Positions 25,981-34,438 of a stretch of 34,515 bases of DNA are shown in pieces. Source of the DNA: Nitrospira sp. GTDB lineage: Bacteria > Nitrospirota > Nitrospiria > Nitrospirales > Nitrospiraceae. Location: assembly GCA_029881435.1 (NCBI GenBank), contig JAOUMR010000027.1, positions 1 through 34,515 of the forward strand. Direction: 5' to 3'. The translations under genes were made by a program, and so were the position numbers. Position 1 is the stretch's first letter. Every line of letters begins with the position of its first letter. A model generated the notes under the pieces. That model was not told the origin of the DNA. It did no database searches and saw only the letters and a list, made by a program, of their open reading frames with translations.

Positions 25981-26316
25981 ATGCCACGAGTGACCTTCCT
26001 CCATTCAAACGGGCGAAGCGGAGAAGTAGACGAGAACATTTCGCTCCTTGATGCGGCAAAGGAAGTGGGTTTTCGGTTGAACCATGACTGTGGAGGGAAT
26101 GCCTCCTGCACGACCTGCCGTGTCGAGGTTCAGGCAGGCCATGAGCATCTCTCGGAGATCGATTTCGACGAGCAAGACCTGCTTGATCGGGAAGCGTTGA
26201 CGGAAGCACACCATCGATTGGCCTGCCAGGCACGTGTGCTAGGCGATGTCGTCGTGCGTGTCCCGGAAGCCAAATGGGAGAACCAAAAAACAACGGCGAC
26301 AGAAGCGTGGGGTTGA
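25981..26316 (+). CDS. [2Fe-2S] ferredoxin
   Basis: A 111-residue plant/adrenodoxin-type ferredoxin with cluster ligands Cys37, Cys43, Cys46 and Cys82 (C-x5-C-x2-C-x35-C) in NHDCGGNASCTTCRVEV and RLACQARV. The ATG at 25981 has AGGAG five bases upstream, overlapping the end of the nuoF-like gene (stop at 25970-25972), so the two are tightly coupled. It probably exchanges electrons with the NuoF-like protein. The last 18 residues are polar and possibly disordered. It could also serve Fe-S assembly, since an A-type carrier gene follows 80 bp on. Confidence 0.9.
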   Translation: MPRVTFLHSNGRSGEVDENISLLDAAKEVGFRLNHDCGGNASCTTCRVEVQAGHEHLSEIDFDEQDLLDREALTEAHHRLACQARVLGDVVVRVPEAKWENQKTTATEAWG

Positions 26317-26396
26317 TATTCGAGAGAGAGGTGTTAGACTAACATTCTAGCTAACTCGCGAGTGCGGGATAAGCCGATCTATAGAGGAGGAGAACA

Positions 26397-26717
26397 ATGG
26401 TTACAATTACGTCGGTGGCGGAACAGAAGATCAAGGAGTTGATGGCCGAGGAAAAAGATATAGTCGGGTTGCGAGTGTATGTGCGTGGCGGCGGGTGCCA
26501 TGGTTATCAGTACGGAATGGCGTTTGAATCCAAAATGGCCGAAGACGATACGATCATTGAAAAAGGCAATGTGAAACTCATCATGGATTCACAAAGCGCT
26601 CCCTTGCTGCAGGGCGCCGAAGTCGATTACGTGGACAGCGTGCAAGGCTCGGGCTTCTCGATCAAGAATCCTCAGGCCAAAACAACGTGTGGCTGCGGCA
26701 GCTCGTTCAGCGCGTAA
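26397..26717 (+). CDS. erpA: A-type iron-sulfur carrier protein (ErpA/IscA family)
   Basis: A 106-residue HesB/IscA-type protein that carries Fe-S clusters to apoproteins. The three conserved cysteines are Cys34 in GGGCHGYQYGM and Cys98 and Cys100 in TTCGCGSSF. The fold elements ITSVAEQKIKELM and LRVYVRGGGC are standard. A very strong AGGAGGAG lies before the ATG. It could be named ErpA, IscA or SufA; ErpA is chosen for its resemblance and lack of isc/suf neighbours. A hairpin with a T-rich tail follows, so its transcript probably ends there. Confidence 0.88.
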   Translation: MVTITSVAEQKIKELMAEEKDIVGLRVYVRGGGCHGYQYGMAFESKMAEDDTIIEKGNVKLIMDSQSAPLLQGAEVDYVDSVQGSGFSIKNPQAKTTCGCGSSFSA

Positions 26718-26764
26718 GCGTCGCTACGGGAATGTCGGTGCAAATGCCGACGCGGCACCTCCAG

Positions 26765-26807
26765 GCTGGGGCCCTCGGACTTCGAGCGGTCCCAGCTGGT
26801 TCTTTCT
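26765..26807 (+). terminator. Probable intrinsic terminator after erpA
   Basis: GCTGGGGCC (26765-26773) pairs with GGTCCCAGC (26788-26796) with one G-U pair, and an inner CTCG/CGAG stem closes a GACTT loop. TGGTTCTTTCT follows. The T-run is broken, so termination may be partial. Confidence 0.55.
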
Positions 26808-26829
26808 ACTCCAAGAGATACCAGCTCGT

Positions 26830-27252
26830 ATGCCGCAGACACATGTGACCAAGCGCTATCGCTTTTGCGCCGCTCATAGGCTTCACACCGATCAGCTCTC
26901 GCCCGAAGAGAATTGGGCTGTATTCGGAAAATGTAATAACCCGAACGGCCACGGGCATAATTATGTGGTGCTGGTCACAGTCGAGAGTGGAGCGGCAATG
27001 GGTAGGTACGATCTGGACCAGCTGGACCGAGTGGTTAGCGAGAGAATCATCGAGCGTTTTGATCATTTCGACCTCAATTGTGATCCCGCCTTTGCCAACC
27101 TCACGACCACGGGGGAAAACCTCGTCAAAGTGATCTGGGATATCTTAGAACCGGTTCTGCCGTCAGGCGGTCTGCAAAAGGTCGGTGTGATCGAGACGAG
27201 AGACAACTATTTTGAATATGCGGGCGTCGCCTCAACACGAAGGGGAACGTAG
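26830..27252 (+). CDS. 6-pyruvoyl-tetrahydropterin synthase / QueD family protein
   Basis: A 140-residue T-fold enzyme acting on 7,8-dihydroneopterin triphosphate. Zinc ligands are His16 in CAAHRLH and His41 and His43 in GHGHNY; the catalytic cysteine is Cys35 in [14 protein letters not shown]. The spacing C-x5-HGH is that of animal-type PTPS, whereas QueD usually has C-x3-HGH, so biopterin-type synthesis is more likely than queuosine. The ATG at 26830 gives the family's usual N-terminus; the open frame runs on upstream through the terminator. Its stop shares one base with the folE start, and folE supplies its substrate. Confidence 0.85.
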   Translation: MPQTHVTKRYRFCAAHRLHTDQLSPEENWAVFGKCNNPNGHGHNYVVLVTVESGAAMGRYDLDQLDRVVSERIIERFDHFDLNCDPAFANLTTTGENLVKVIWDILEPVLPSGGLQKVGVIETRDNYFEYAGVASTRRGT

Positions 27253-27899
27253 TGAGGAAGCAACGGAAGATAGAAAAAGGACGGGAATCTGTGGAAGACA
27301 CCAGCGGGAGTGGAACGCCTGCGGACCTGCCAGCTCTTCAATCGCTGGTCACTGAAATGTTGCTCGCCCTTGGAGAAAAACCGGGTCGCCACGGTTTGCT
27401 CAAGACGCCTGAGCGTGTGGCCAAAGCGCTGGCCTTTATGACGCAAGGCTATCAGCGCAATATCGATCATCTGCTGAACGGAGCGCTCTTTCCGATCGAA
27501 TACGACGAAATGGTCATCGTGAAAGACATCGATTTCTTCAGCATGTGCGAGCATCACCTGCTCCCGTTTTTTGGCAGAGTCCATGTCGGCTATTTGCCGA
27601 ATAAGAAAGTCGTCGGCCTCAGCAAAATTCCGCGTATCGTGGATACCTTTGCCAGACGGCTTCAAGTTCAAGAACGTCTGACGGTTCAAATCGCCGAAAC
27701 CCTACGCTCCAAGTTGAACGCGCATGGCGTCGGGGTGGTGGTCGAAGCGCGACATCTCTGTATGATGATGCGGGGAGTAGAGAAACAAAACACCGTGGCC
27801 GTTACTAGCTCGATGTTGGGGGCGTTCCGTAGCCAATCACAGACGCGCGTGGAGTTTCTCAAATTGATTCGCCACGGGAGCGTCAGCGATCCAGACTGA
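27252..27899 (+). CDS. folE: GTP cyclohydrolase I
   Basis: A 215-residue enzyme that turns GTP into 7,8-dihydroneopterin triphosphate, the first step of folate and biopterin synthesis. The zinc ligands are Cys99 and His102 in [10 protein letters not shown] and Cys170 in [25 protein letters not shown] and [19 protein letters not shown] are family signatures. It starts at GTG, overlapping the PTPS stop by one base (TAGTG), so the two are translationally coupled. The first 25 residues are polar and beyond the usual core. The unit ends by converging on the alpha/beta hydrolase. Confidence 0.95.
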   Translation: MRKQRKIEKGRESVEDTSGSGTPADLPALQSLVTEMLLALGEKPGRHGLLKTPERVAKALAFMTQGYQRNIDHLLNGALFPIEYDEMVIVKDIDFFSMCEHHLLPFFGRVHVGYLPNKKVVGLSKIPRIVDTFARRLQVQERLTVQIAETLRSKLNAHGVGVVVEARHLCMMMRGVEKQNTVAVTSSMLGAFRSQSQTRVEFLKLIRHGSVSDPD

Positions 27900-27931
27900 G
27901 CTGTCAGCAAGTGTTCGTGTCGCCACGCCGG

Positions 27932-28738
27932 TTATCTCGCGAGAGTCGAAACAAAAGAGCGGACCGTCTCATTAAATAGTTCAGGCTGTTCCAAGTTCGC
28001 GAGGTGAGCGGCTCCAGGGATGATGGTTAAACGGGCATCGGGGATCCTATCTGCTATGAGTTTGGCATCGGAAGGCGGCGTTGGAAGATCAAGCTCACCG
28101 ACGATGACCTGAGTGGGACAGGAGATCTGATCGAGGAGCGGCAGTGAATCCGGCCGAGCAGCCATTGCCATCAAGTCCCCCACGATACCGCTGATTTCAT
28201 TGCCCTCGATCATCGTGCGCACTCGTTGAACAAGCTCCGGTCTCGCCTGAGTCGTTGCGGGACTCAGCAACTTTGGTATCATGATGTCGGCGATCGCCCG
28301 TGCATCTTGCTTGTAGGCGATCTGGGCCATTTCAAACCGTGCCTGCTTTCCTTCGGCGGTATCTGCCTGGGCTCTGGTGTCCGCCAACACCAATCCTTTC
28401 ACACACTCGGCGTACTTTCGATAGAATGCGAAGAGGATGTACCCTCCCATTGACAGTCCGACGAACACCGCGCGATGGATCGCCAAGTGATCCAGCAGAC
28501 CGCGGACATCGTCGGCGGCTTGCTCAAGGGAATAGTGCCAGAGCGGCGCATCGGATTCACCGTGCCCACGCAAATCGAGGGTGACGATACGAAAATCTTG
28601 GACGAGTGCCGCTTCTTGGGGAGCCCACATCATCCGGCTGAGGGGAAAGGCGTGTAGAAAGACGATTGGGAACCCATTCCCCTGATCGGTATATGCGATC
28701 GAGATCCCGTTGATCTTCGCCTGCACACGTTCCTCCAT
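27932..28738 (-). CDS. Alpha/beta-hydrolase fold protein
   Basis: A 268-residue hydrolase. The oxyanion region is FLHAFPLS, the nucleophile is Ser96 in VGLSMGGY, and the acid and base are likely Asp217 in GELD and His245 in GAAHLANLEQPE. DLRGHGESD matches esterase, lactonase and haloperoxidase relatives. The substrate is unknown. I used the ATG at 28736-28738, which starts the usual distance before the first strand; an ATG at 28757-28759 would add seven residues. It diverges from rarA and converges on folE. Confidence 0.85.
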   Translation of the reverse strand: MEERVQAKINGISIAYTDQGNGFPIVFLHAFPLSRMMWAPQEAALVQDFRIVTLDLRGHGESDAPLWHYSLEQAADDVRGLLDHLAIHRAVFVGLSMGGYILFAFYRKYAECVKGLVLADTRAQADTAEGKQARFEMAQIAYKQDARAIADIMIPKLLSPATTQARPELVQRVRTMIEGNEISGIVGDLMAMAARPDSLPLLDQISCPTQVIVGELDLPTPPSDAKLIADRIPDARLTIIPGAAHLANLEQPELFNETVRSFVSTLAR

Positions 28739-28836
28739 AATTGAAGCTGTTCGTAGCATCGACGGCGCTCATGGTCAAGCGCCCATTTGCGTACACCCTC
28801 ACGGGTAGATACAATTCTTCGATTTATGGAGATGGG

Positions 28837-30132
28837 ATGGCGATGTCGCGTGACCCACGCCCCGATCTATTTACGGTATCAGAGACAGGCCCCATCGTAG
28901 CTGCGCCTCTCGCGGAACGGATGCGGCCGCAAGATTTCGGAGATTTCGTCGGTCAGGACGACATTGTCGGACCCGATCGTCCCTTGCGAAAAGCGATCGA
29001 GGCGGACCGACTGTCGTCGGTGATTTTCTGGGGACCGCCGGGATCCGGAAAAACCACACTCGCCCATCTCATCGCACGACACACCAAGGCTCACTTTGTG
29101 CCGTTTTCGGCGGTGACCGGAGGTATCCCTGAGCTGCGTGAGATCATTAAGGCCGCTGAACACCGGCTGTCCTTGCAGCAACAGAAGACCGTGTTGTTCG
29201 TCGATGAGATTCACCGTTTTAATAAAGCGCAACAGGATGCATTTCTCCCCCATGTGGAGCGTGGTACCGTGGTGTTGGTCGGTGCAACCACGGAAAATCC
29301 TTCCTTTGAGGTCATCAGCCCTCTCTTGTCACGCTCTCTGGTCGTGGTGCTGAAGCCCCTGGGCGAAGCGGCATTGGGAGAAATCATCGATCGAGCATTG
29401 GAAGACCAAACCGTCGGACTGGGTGGAAAGCACGTTCGCATCGCACCGGAAGCCAGACGACGATTAGTCTCCTATGGCAACGGCGATGCTCGTTCGCTCT
29501 TGACGGCAATGGAGTTCATCGTCGAGCAGTGCGAAGCAGGACCGGATGGAACCAGGGAGATCGATGTCCAGGTGCTCGAGTCCGGACTACTCGCACGATC
29601 GTTGCGGTACGATAAATCAGGCGAAGAACATTACAACATAATCTCCGCGTACATCAAAAGCCTTCGGGATTCCGATCCGGACGGAGCGCTCTATTGGTTG
29701 GCTCGTATGCTCGATGCTGGCGAAGATCCAAAATTCATTGCCCGTCGGATGGTTATCTTTGCATCGGAGGACATCGGCAACGCTGACCCATTCGCCATCG
29801 TTGTCGCCACGTCAGTCGCGCAGGCAGTCCAGTTTGTGGGACTTCCAGAGGCGCAGATCAACCTCGCTCACGGCACCACGTACCTGGCGTCACGATGCAA
29901 GGAGAATGCGTCCTATATTGGTCTCCTGGAAGCGCTCAAGGACGTGAAAGCCCATGGCAATCTAGGGGTTCCGCTGCACCTCAGGAATGCCGTGACCTCG
30001 CTCATGAAGGAACTGGGGTATGGAACGGATTACCGCTATGTTCATGACGACCCGTCAGCTCGGGAAGACCAAACTCATCTTCCGCCGCCACTGAGAGATC
30101 GTCGGTACTACCGCCCAAAGCCTCTGGAATAG
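28837..30132 (+). CDS. rarA: Replication-associated recombination protein A (RarA/MgsA)
   Basis: A 431-residue AAA+ ATPase of the RarA/MgsA/WRNIP1 family, which acts at stalled replication forks. PLAERMRPQDFGDFVGQ opens the ATPase; Walker A is GPPGSGKTT (66-74) and Walker B FVDEIHRF (121-128), with the sensor region GATTENPSFE. The C-terminal tetramerisation part contains DKSGEEHYNIISA, IKSLRDSDPDGALYWLARML and ASEDIGNADP, all typical. The ATG at 28837 follows GGAG by five bases; the frame extends 96 bases upstream without support. Confidence 0.95.
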   Translation: MAMSRDPRPDLFTVSETGPIVAAPLAERMRPQDFGDFVGQDDIVGPDRPLRKAIEADRLSSVIFWGPPGSGKTTLAHLIARHTKAHFVPFSAVTGGIPELREIIKAAEHRLSLQQQKTVLFVDEIHRFNKAQQDAFLPHVERGTVVLVGATTENPSFEVISPLLSRSLVVVLKPLGEAALGEIIDRALEDQTVGLGGKHVRIAPEARRRLVSYGNGDARSLLTAMEFIVEQCEAGPDGTREIDVQVLESGLLARSLRYDKSGEEHYNIISAYIKSLRDSDPDGALYWLARMLDAGEDPKFIARRMVIFASEDIGNADPFAIVVATSVAQAVQFVGLPEAQINLAHGTTYLASRCKENASYIGLLEALKDVKAHGNLGVPLHLRNAVTSLMKELGYGTDYRYVHDDPSAREDQTHLPPPLRDRRYYRPKPLE

Positions 30133-30146
30133 GGCCAATTGTCCTA

Positions 30147-30174
30147 TTTACATTCTATTCTAATCGGTTATACT
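30147..30174 (+). promoter_or_regulatory. Sigma-70-type promoter for the PilZ gene
   Basis: TTTACA at 30147-30152 and TATACT at 30169-30174 (each 5 of 6 to consensus) are 16 bp apart. The predicted start near 30181 is only about three bases before the first ATG, so the mRNA could be nearly leaderless. Confidence 0.6.
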
Positions 30175-30183
30175 TAGAGAATA

Positions 30184-30576
30184 ATGAAGCGAGGAGAAAC
30201 AAAGCAGTCGGCAAGCATGGCCGCCCTGAGCGAACGAAGAAAATTCGTGCGGGCTATGTTGGTTGGATCTGCCTTGATGTCGCCGAAGAGTGGAGGGCGT
30301 GCCTGTACCGCGGTCCTCGACAATGTAAATAAGATCGGAGCCGGCCTCCACACCAAAGATCGTTTCCCGCCGAACGAAAAAGTCACCGTCTCGCTTGCTT
30401 TCCTGGATTCTGACCGAGTCGAGCAACAGGAGAAGCTTGATGGGACCGTCGCCTGGGTCAAGCCTTGGGATAAGAAAGGATTCTTGATCGGTGTGGTATG
30501 GGATGAATTGGTGACGAAAGAAAAAACTCGCTGGCTGTACTACTATCTTGAAGAAACCCTCAAAGCTTCCGTCTAA
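30184..30576 (+). CDS. PilZ-domain protein (putative c-di-GMP receptor)
   Basis: A 130-residue protein with a PilZ-like domain: the arginine motif RRKFVR (18-23) and, later, DNVNKIGAGLHT, which fits the (D/N)xSxxG element with Asn49 in the Ser position. A beta-barrel pattern follows (KVTVSLAFLD, LDGTVAWVKPW, GFLIGVVWDEL). Such domains bind c-di-GMP and act as small adaptors; the Asn may weaken binding. If translation starts at the ATG 30184 the mRNA has almost no leader; Met12 (30217) is an alternative start with a 36-base leader. It converges on the ABC-F gene with only three bases between. Confidence 0.75.
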   Translation: MKRGETKQSASMAALSERRKFVRAMLVGSALMSPKSGGRACTAVLDNVNKIGAGLHTKDRFPPNEKVTVSLAFLDSDRVEQQEKLDGTVAWVKPWDKKGFLIGVVWDELVTKEKTRWLYYYLEETLKASV

Positions 30577-30579
30577 GTG

Positions 30580-32421
30580 CTATCCCAAGGCAACGAGCTG
30601 TTGCTTCACGTTCTCCAATTCAGCTGAGAGTGATTCCCAACGCGCGGTCAATCGCTCAAGATCGCGCTTCCATTCTGCCTGTTCTTGATGGAGGACGTTC
30701 CAGCGATCAAACTGCTCATAAAGTTTCGGATCGGCCAGTTCTACCTCGCGCGTCTTGATCTTCGCTTCGGACTCCGTCACCTCCGTTTCCGCTCGGGACA
30801 CCTGCTTTTCCAATCTAGCCTGGGTCTTGGTCAAGTCACGACGCTCGCCTCCTCGCCCTTTTGTCTGGACTTGTTGGGCCATCGCGCGGGTTGGGCCTGA
30901 AGAAGTGGGTTGCGAGGCGCGTTCCAGCTCCTCGCTTGTTTCCTTGATCGATTCGAATTCTTGGGCCTTCTTCCAGAGATAATACTCGTAATCGCCGATG
31001 AAGTTCCGAGCCTGCCCCTCCTCGATCTCCACAACTCTGCTGGCGATTCGCGACAAAAACGTCGGGTCATGCGAAATGAAGATGATGGTCCCGGGAAATG
31101 CCGCCAATGCGTCCGTGAGGACATCGACCGAGGCTGGATCCAAGTGGTTGGTCGGCTCATCAAGCAGCAAGGTATTGGCGGGCTCAACGAGCATGCGAGC
31201 CAAGGCGACCCGGTTCCGCTCACCGCCGCTCAAGGCTTTGATCGGTTTTTTCTGATCCTGGCCGGAAAATAAGAAGGCCCCCGCGATCCCTCGCAAGAAA
31301 TTCATCTCGGCATGTTTGGTGACCTCTTCGAGTGATTCAAGAACCGAGTGCTCCGGGTTCAGAGTCTCGGCTTGATGCTGGGCGAAGTAGTGCACACTGA
31401 CCCCGTGCCCTACGGTTCTGGTGCCGGTATCGGGAGGAAGCACGCCCGCGAGCATCTTCAGGAGTGTACTCTTTCCAGCTCCGTTTTCTCCGACCAGCGC
31501 AATACGTTGTCCTCGCTCCACGGAAAAATCGAGCGTCTTATAGACCACCTTTTCGCCATAGCGCTTACTGGCTCCAGCCAGGTCCAACACCTGACGACCA
31601 CTGGCCGATGGATGGGGAAACCGGAACTTGACTCGCTTCGGATCTCGCTGGATTTCAATCCGTTTCACCTTGTCCAATTGCTTGAGGCGAGACTGAACCT
31701 GGCTGGCCTTGTTGGCTTGATATCGGAAGCGATCGACGAATTTCTGAACCCGCGCGATCTCTTTGGACTGGCGAGCCGCCGAAGCGTGTAATTGGGTATC
31801 TTTTTCAGCTTTCAGCTTGCAGAACAGCGAGTAGTTGCCACGGTACTCCTCGATCTTATGGTGCCGTAGTTCCCAGATGTGCGTGACGACTCGATCCAGA
31901 AAGGCAGTGTCGTGGCTGATAATCAGGAGCGTCATGCCGGATTGAAGTAGAAACTGTTCGAACCAGCGCTGGGTCGGTTTATCCAAGTGGTTGGTCGGCT
32001 CGTCCAGCATCAGCACGTCTGGATTCGATAAGAGCAGATGCGCCAGAGCCACCCGCATCCGATAGCCGCCGGATAGCTTCTCGACGAGACGGTCGAAATC
32101 CACCTCCGTAAACCCTAACCCCATCAGGATGCGCTTGGCTTCATGTTCAGGGTACTCGTCACGATGTGTGGCGTCGAGGACGGTCTTGCCGGTGATGGTT
32201 TCCAGTTCCTGCGGAAGATAGCCGATCCGAAGCCGAGGCCGCTTGCGGATCGAGCCGTCATCGGGTGATTCTTCGTCGAGGATCATACGGAAGAGCGTGG
32301 TCTTTCCAGCGCCGTTGGGTCCGACCAGCCCAACTCGTGAATTGGGGCGAAGATGCGCAGAGGCCTCAGTGAGCAAAACCTTCGTAGAATATTGTTTACA
32401 AATTGACTCGATTTGGAGCAT
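30580..32421 (-). CDS. ABC-F family ATPase (Uup/YheS-like)
   Basis: A 613-residue protein with two ABC ATPase domains and no membrane segment, the hallmark of ABC-F ribosome-associated factors. Domain 1 has Walker A GPNGAGKTT, signature LSGGYRMRVALA and Walker B VLMLDEPTNHLD; domain 2 has GENGAGKST, LSGGERNRVALA and LLLDEPTNHLD. A charged linker rich in Lys and Arg joins them, and about the last 90 residues form a coiled coil, as in Uup. It probably helps ribosomes or DNA-repair processes, as relatives do. I start at the ATG 32419-32421 with GGAAGG nine bases upstream; a GTG six bases earlier is less likely. Confidence 0.93.
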   Translation of the reverse strand: MLQIESICKQYSTKVLLTEASAHLRPNSRVGLVGPNGAGKTTLFRMILDEESPDDGSIRKRPRLRIGYLPQELETITGKTVLDATHRDEYPEHEAKRILMGLGFTEVDFDRLVEKLSGGYRMRVALAHLLLSNPDVLMLDEPTNHLDKPTQRWFEQFLLQSGMTLLIISHDTAFLDRVVTHIWELRHHKIEEYRGNYSLFCKLKAEKDTQLHASAARQSKEIARVQKFVDRFRYQANKASQVQSRLKQLDKVKRIEIQRDPKRVKFRFPHPSASGRQVLDLAGASKRYGEKVVYKTLDFSVERGQRIALVGENGAGKSTLLKMLAGVLPPDTGTRTVGHGVSVHYFAQHQAETLNPEHSVLESLEEVTKHAEMNFLRGIAGAFLFSGQDQKKPIKALSGGERNRVALARMLVEPANTLLLDEPTNHLDPASVDVLTDALAAFPGTIIFISHDPTFLSRIASRVVEIEEGQARNFIGDYEYYLWKKAQEFESIKETSEELERASQPTSSGPTRAMAQQVQTKGRGGERRDLTKTQARLEKQVSRAETEVTESEAKIKTREVELADPKLYEQFDRWNVLHQEQAEWKRDLERLTARWESLSAELENVKQQLVALG

Positions 32422-32642
32422 CGGCACAAACCTTCCATGTGAGATAGAACGACTGAATCAACGAAGACCAACGCAAACGGGGTGAATAGTTAGCTGGTCG
32501 GGAGGCGAGGAAATTGAAGAAAACAGAAGACGAATGATACGCGCAGCAGTTTCATTCTATAGCCCCAAACGCTTGCGGGTTTTATCTGCCGGCTCAATCA
32601 GCAAAATCTTAAAATAGCCAACGGGACACACTACGTGCTGTT

Positions 32643-32718
32643 TGGTGGAGCTGGCCGGGATTGAACCGGCGACCTCGTGAATGCCATTCACGCGCGCTCC
32701 CAACTGCGCCACAGCCCC
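32643..32718 (-). tRNA. tRNA-Ala (anticodon GGC)
   Basis: A 76-base cloverleaf. The acceptor stem GGGGCTG pairs with CAGCTCC (one G-U), the anticodon stem CGTGA/TCACG holds the loop ATGGCAT with anticodon GGC, the T arm has GGTTCGATCC, and CCA is encoded. It lies between the ABC-F and purA genes on the minus strand. Confidence 0.97.
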
Positions 32719-32780
32719 ACCCTGCGAGAAGAAGAAAGAGAAATTATCTCGAATAATGAAGGCGTTGAGAACAGGGAGGC

Positions 32781-32809
32781 ATGCTAACACGCAGGTACAG
32801 CCCAGTCAA
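32781..32809 (-). promoter_or_regulatory. Candidate promoter for tRNA-Ala
   Basis: On the minus strand TTGACT (32809-32804) and TAGCAT (32786-32781) are separated by 17 bp. The predicted start near 32774 leaves a precursor leader of about 55 bases. Confidence 0.5.
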
Positions 32810-32902
32810 GAAAGCGACGAGGGAATTTGTCGTGGTCGTGGTAGGCGTCATGGCAGTCAAACGACCGGAAGGTTGAGGATTGAATTCTCCGGGATAACCG
32901 GC

Positions 32903-32931
32903 TTGACAAAAGGAGAGGTCGCACCTACCAT
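32903..32931 (+). promoter_or_regulatory. Candidate promoter for purA
   Basis: TTGACA (32903-32908) and TACCAT (32926-32931) are separated by 17 bp. The predicted start near 32938 lies just four bases before a terminator-like hairpin. The -10 is 4 of 6 to consensus. Confidence 0.5.
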
Positions 32932-32941
32932 GTGGACCGTT

Positions 32942-32977
32942 GGCTCTGATCTCCTCATCCGGTCAGAGCCATTTTTT
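32942..32977 (+). terminator. Terminator-like hairpin in the purA leader
   Basis: GGCTCTGA (32942-32949) and TCAGAGCC (32963-32970) form a perfect 8-bp stem with a 13-base loop, followed by ATTTTTTC. It has the form of an intrinsic terminator but lies between the candidate purA promoter and the purA ATG, so it would act as an attenuator or as a 5' stabilising hairpin. No upstream plus-strand gene needs a terminator here. Confidence 0.7.
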
Positions 32978-33010
32978 CGTGCCGAGACGGGCTGGGAGCT
33001 TCCACTATTT

Positions 33011-34333
33011 ATGGGCAATCTCATTATCATCGGGGCTCAATGGGGCGACGAAGGCAAGGGCAAGATCGTCGATATCTTAGCCCGCGATGCCGATATTGTC
33101 GTACGGTATCAGGGCGGCTCCAATGCCGGGCATACGGTCATTAATGAACGTGGAACCTATATTTTTCATCTCATCCCGTCGGGGATCTTATACCGAGGGA
33201 CGACGTGCGTCATCGGAAACGGCGTCGTCGTAGATCCCGGGTCCCTGATCGAAGAGATGGATCAGCTCCAGACTAAGGGAATTGCAATCGACAAGAACTT
33301 CGTAATCAGTCAGCGGGCTCACTTGATCCTGCCGTACCATAAGGCGATCGACCGAGCGTCCGAGCAGTCAAGAGGGTCACGGAAGATTGGAACAACCGGG
33401 CGGGGGATTGGGCCATCGTATGCCGACAAGATGGCACGGATTGGGATTCTTGTGGGTGATCTGCTGAACCCGCCGTTGTTCAAAAACAAGCTCGACGAGA
33501 ACCTCGTCGAGATGAATTGGTTTCTAGAGCGACTTCATAAGGTCGAGACCTTCCAGGTTGACAAAGTGTTCGATCAATATATGGGTTATGCCGATCGGCT
33601 CAAGAGCCATATCGTCGATACGACTATGTTGCTGAATCGTGCGATCGAAAAAAACAAAACGGTCATATTTGAGGGCGCTCAAGGTACGAACCTGGATGTG
33701 GACTTCGGCACCTATCCCTATGTCACCTCGTCCAGCGCGGCGGCGGGCGGAGCCTGCACCGGTACAGGCGTGGGTCCCACGATGATCGACGCAGTGATGG
33801 GCATCGCAAAGGCCTATTCCACGAGAGTGGGCAGTGGCCCGTTTCCGACCGAACTGACCGATGAGGACGGGCGGGGTCTCCAAGAGCGAGGGCGGGAGTT
33901 TGGATCGACCACCGGACGGGCGAGGCGCTGTGGGTGGTTTGATTCAGTTGTAGTTCGTCATGCGACGGTGGTGAACGGCCTCACCTCGCTGGCGCTGACC
34001 AAGCTGGACGTGCTCGACGGCTGTAAGGAACTCAAGCTCTGTACCGGCTACAGACATGGGAACACACTGTATAAAACCATGCCGGCGGATCTTGATGTGT
34101 TGACCAACTGCGTGCCGGTCTATCAGCGGATGAAAGGGTGGACGACCGCCACAACAGGGACCACCCGCTACACGAAACTTCCGGTTGAAGCGAAACGATA
34201 CGTGGCACGCATCGAAGAATTGGCGCAGTGCCGAATCGACATGATTTCGACCGGTTCCAAACGCGCACAAACGATCATGCTTCGCAATCCCATGGACTGT
34301 TCTCGCCGACGCCCAAAACGCTCCGGAAAATAG
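33011..34333 (+). CDS. purA: Adenylosuccinate synthetase
   Basis: A 440-residue enzyme that joins IMP and aspartate using GTP, the first committed step to AMP. The P-loop GAQWGDEGKGK (8-18) with Asp13, GGSNAGHTV with His41, TTGRGIGPSYADK and the GTP-binding STGSKRAQTI region are conserved; SSSAAAGGACTGTGVGP is the IMP-binding stretch. The ATG at 33011 gives the family N-terminus MGNLIIIGAQWGDEG; an open frame runs 330 bases upstream through the tRNA and leader but is not coding. The leader has a promoter and a terminator-like hairpin, suggesting transcriptional control. Confidence 0.96.
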   Translation: MGNLIIIGAQWGDEGKGKIVDILARDADIVVRYQGGSNAGHTVINERGTYIFHLIPSGILYRGTTCVIGNGVVVDPGSLIEEMDQLQTKGIAIDKNFVISQRAHLILPYHKAIDRASEQSRGSRKIGTTGRGIGPSYADKMARIGILVGDLLNPPLFKNKLDENLVEMNWFLERLHKVETFQVDKVFDQYMGYADRLKSHIVDTTMLLNRAIEKNKTVIFEGAQGTNLDVDFGTYPYVTSSSAAAGGACTGTGVGPTMIDAVMGIAKAYSTRVGSGPFPTELTDEDGRGLQERGREFGSTTGRARRCGWFDSVVVRHATVVNGLTSLALTKLDVLDGCKELKLCTGYRHGNTLYKTMPADLDVLTNCVPVYQRMKGWTTATTGTTRYTKLPVEAKRYVARIEELAQCRIDMISTGSKRAQTIMLRNPMDCSRRRPKRSGK

Positions 34334-34438
34334 TCGATGGTCATCTATTATTGGTCAATGCTATGATACGGCACTGTCATTGACTGGTGTCATCCCAGTT
34401 GCTTCAGATAGACGGTTAGAAATCCCATCGTCTACGGT

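Noticed and set aside
32557-32790. Minus-strand open frame of 77 codons over the tRNA-Ala
   Set aside because: It contains VAGSIPASSTK, the well-known false protein produced by translating a tRNA-type sequence; the tRNA explains the region.
32681-33010. 330-base upstream extension of the purA frame
   Set aside because: It runs through the antisense of the tRNA, the promoter and the hairpin. The ATG at 33011 gives the conserved PurA N-terminus.
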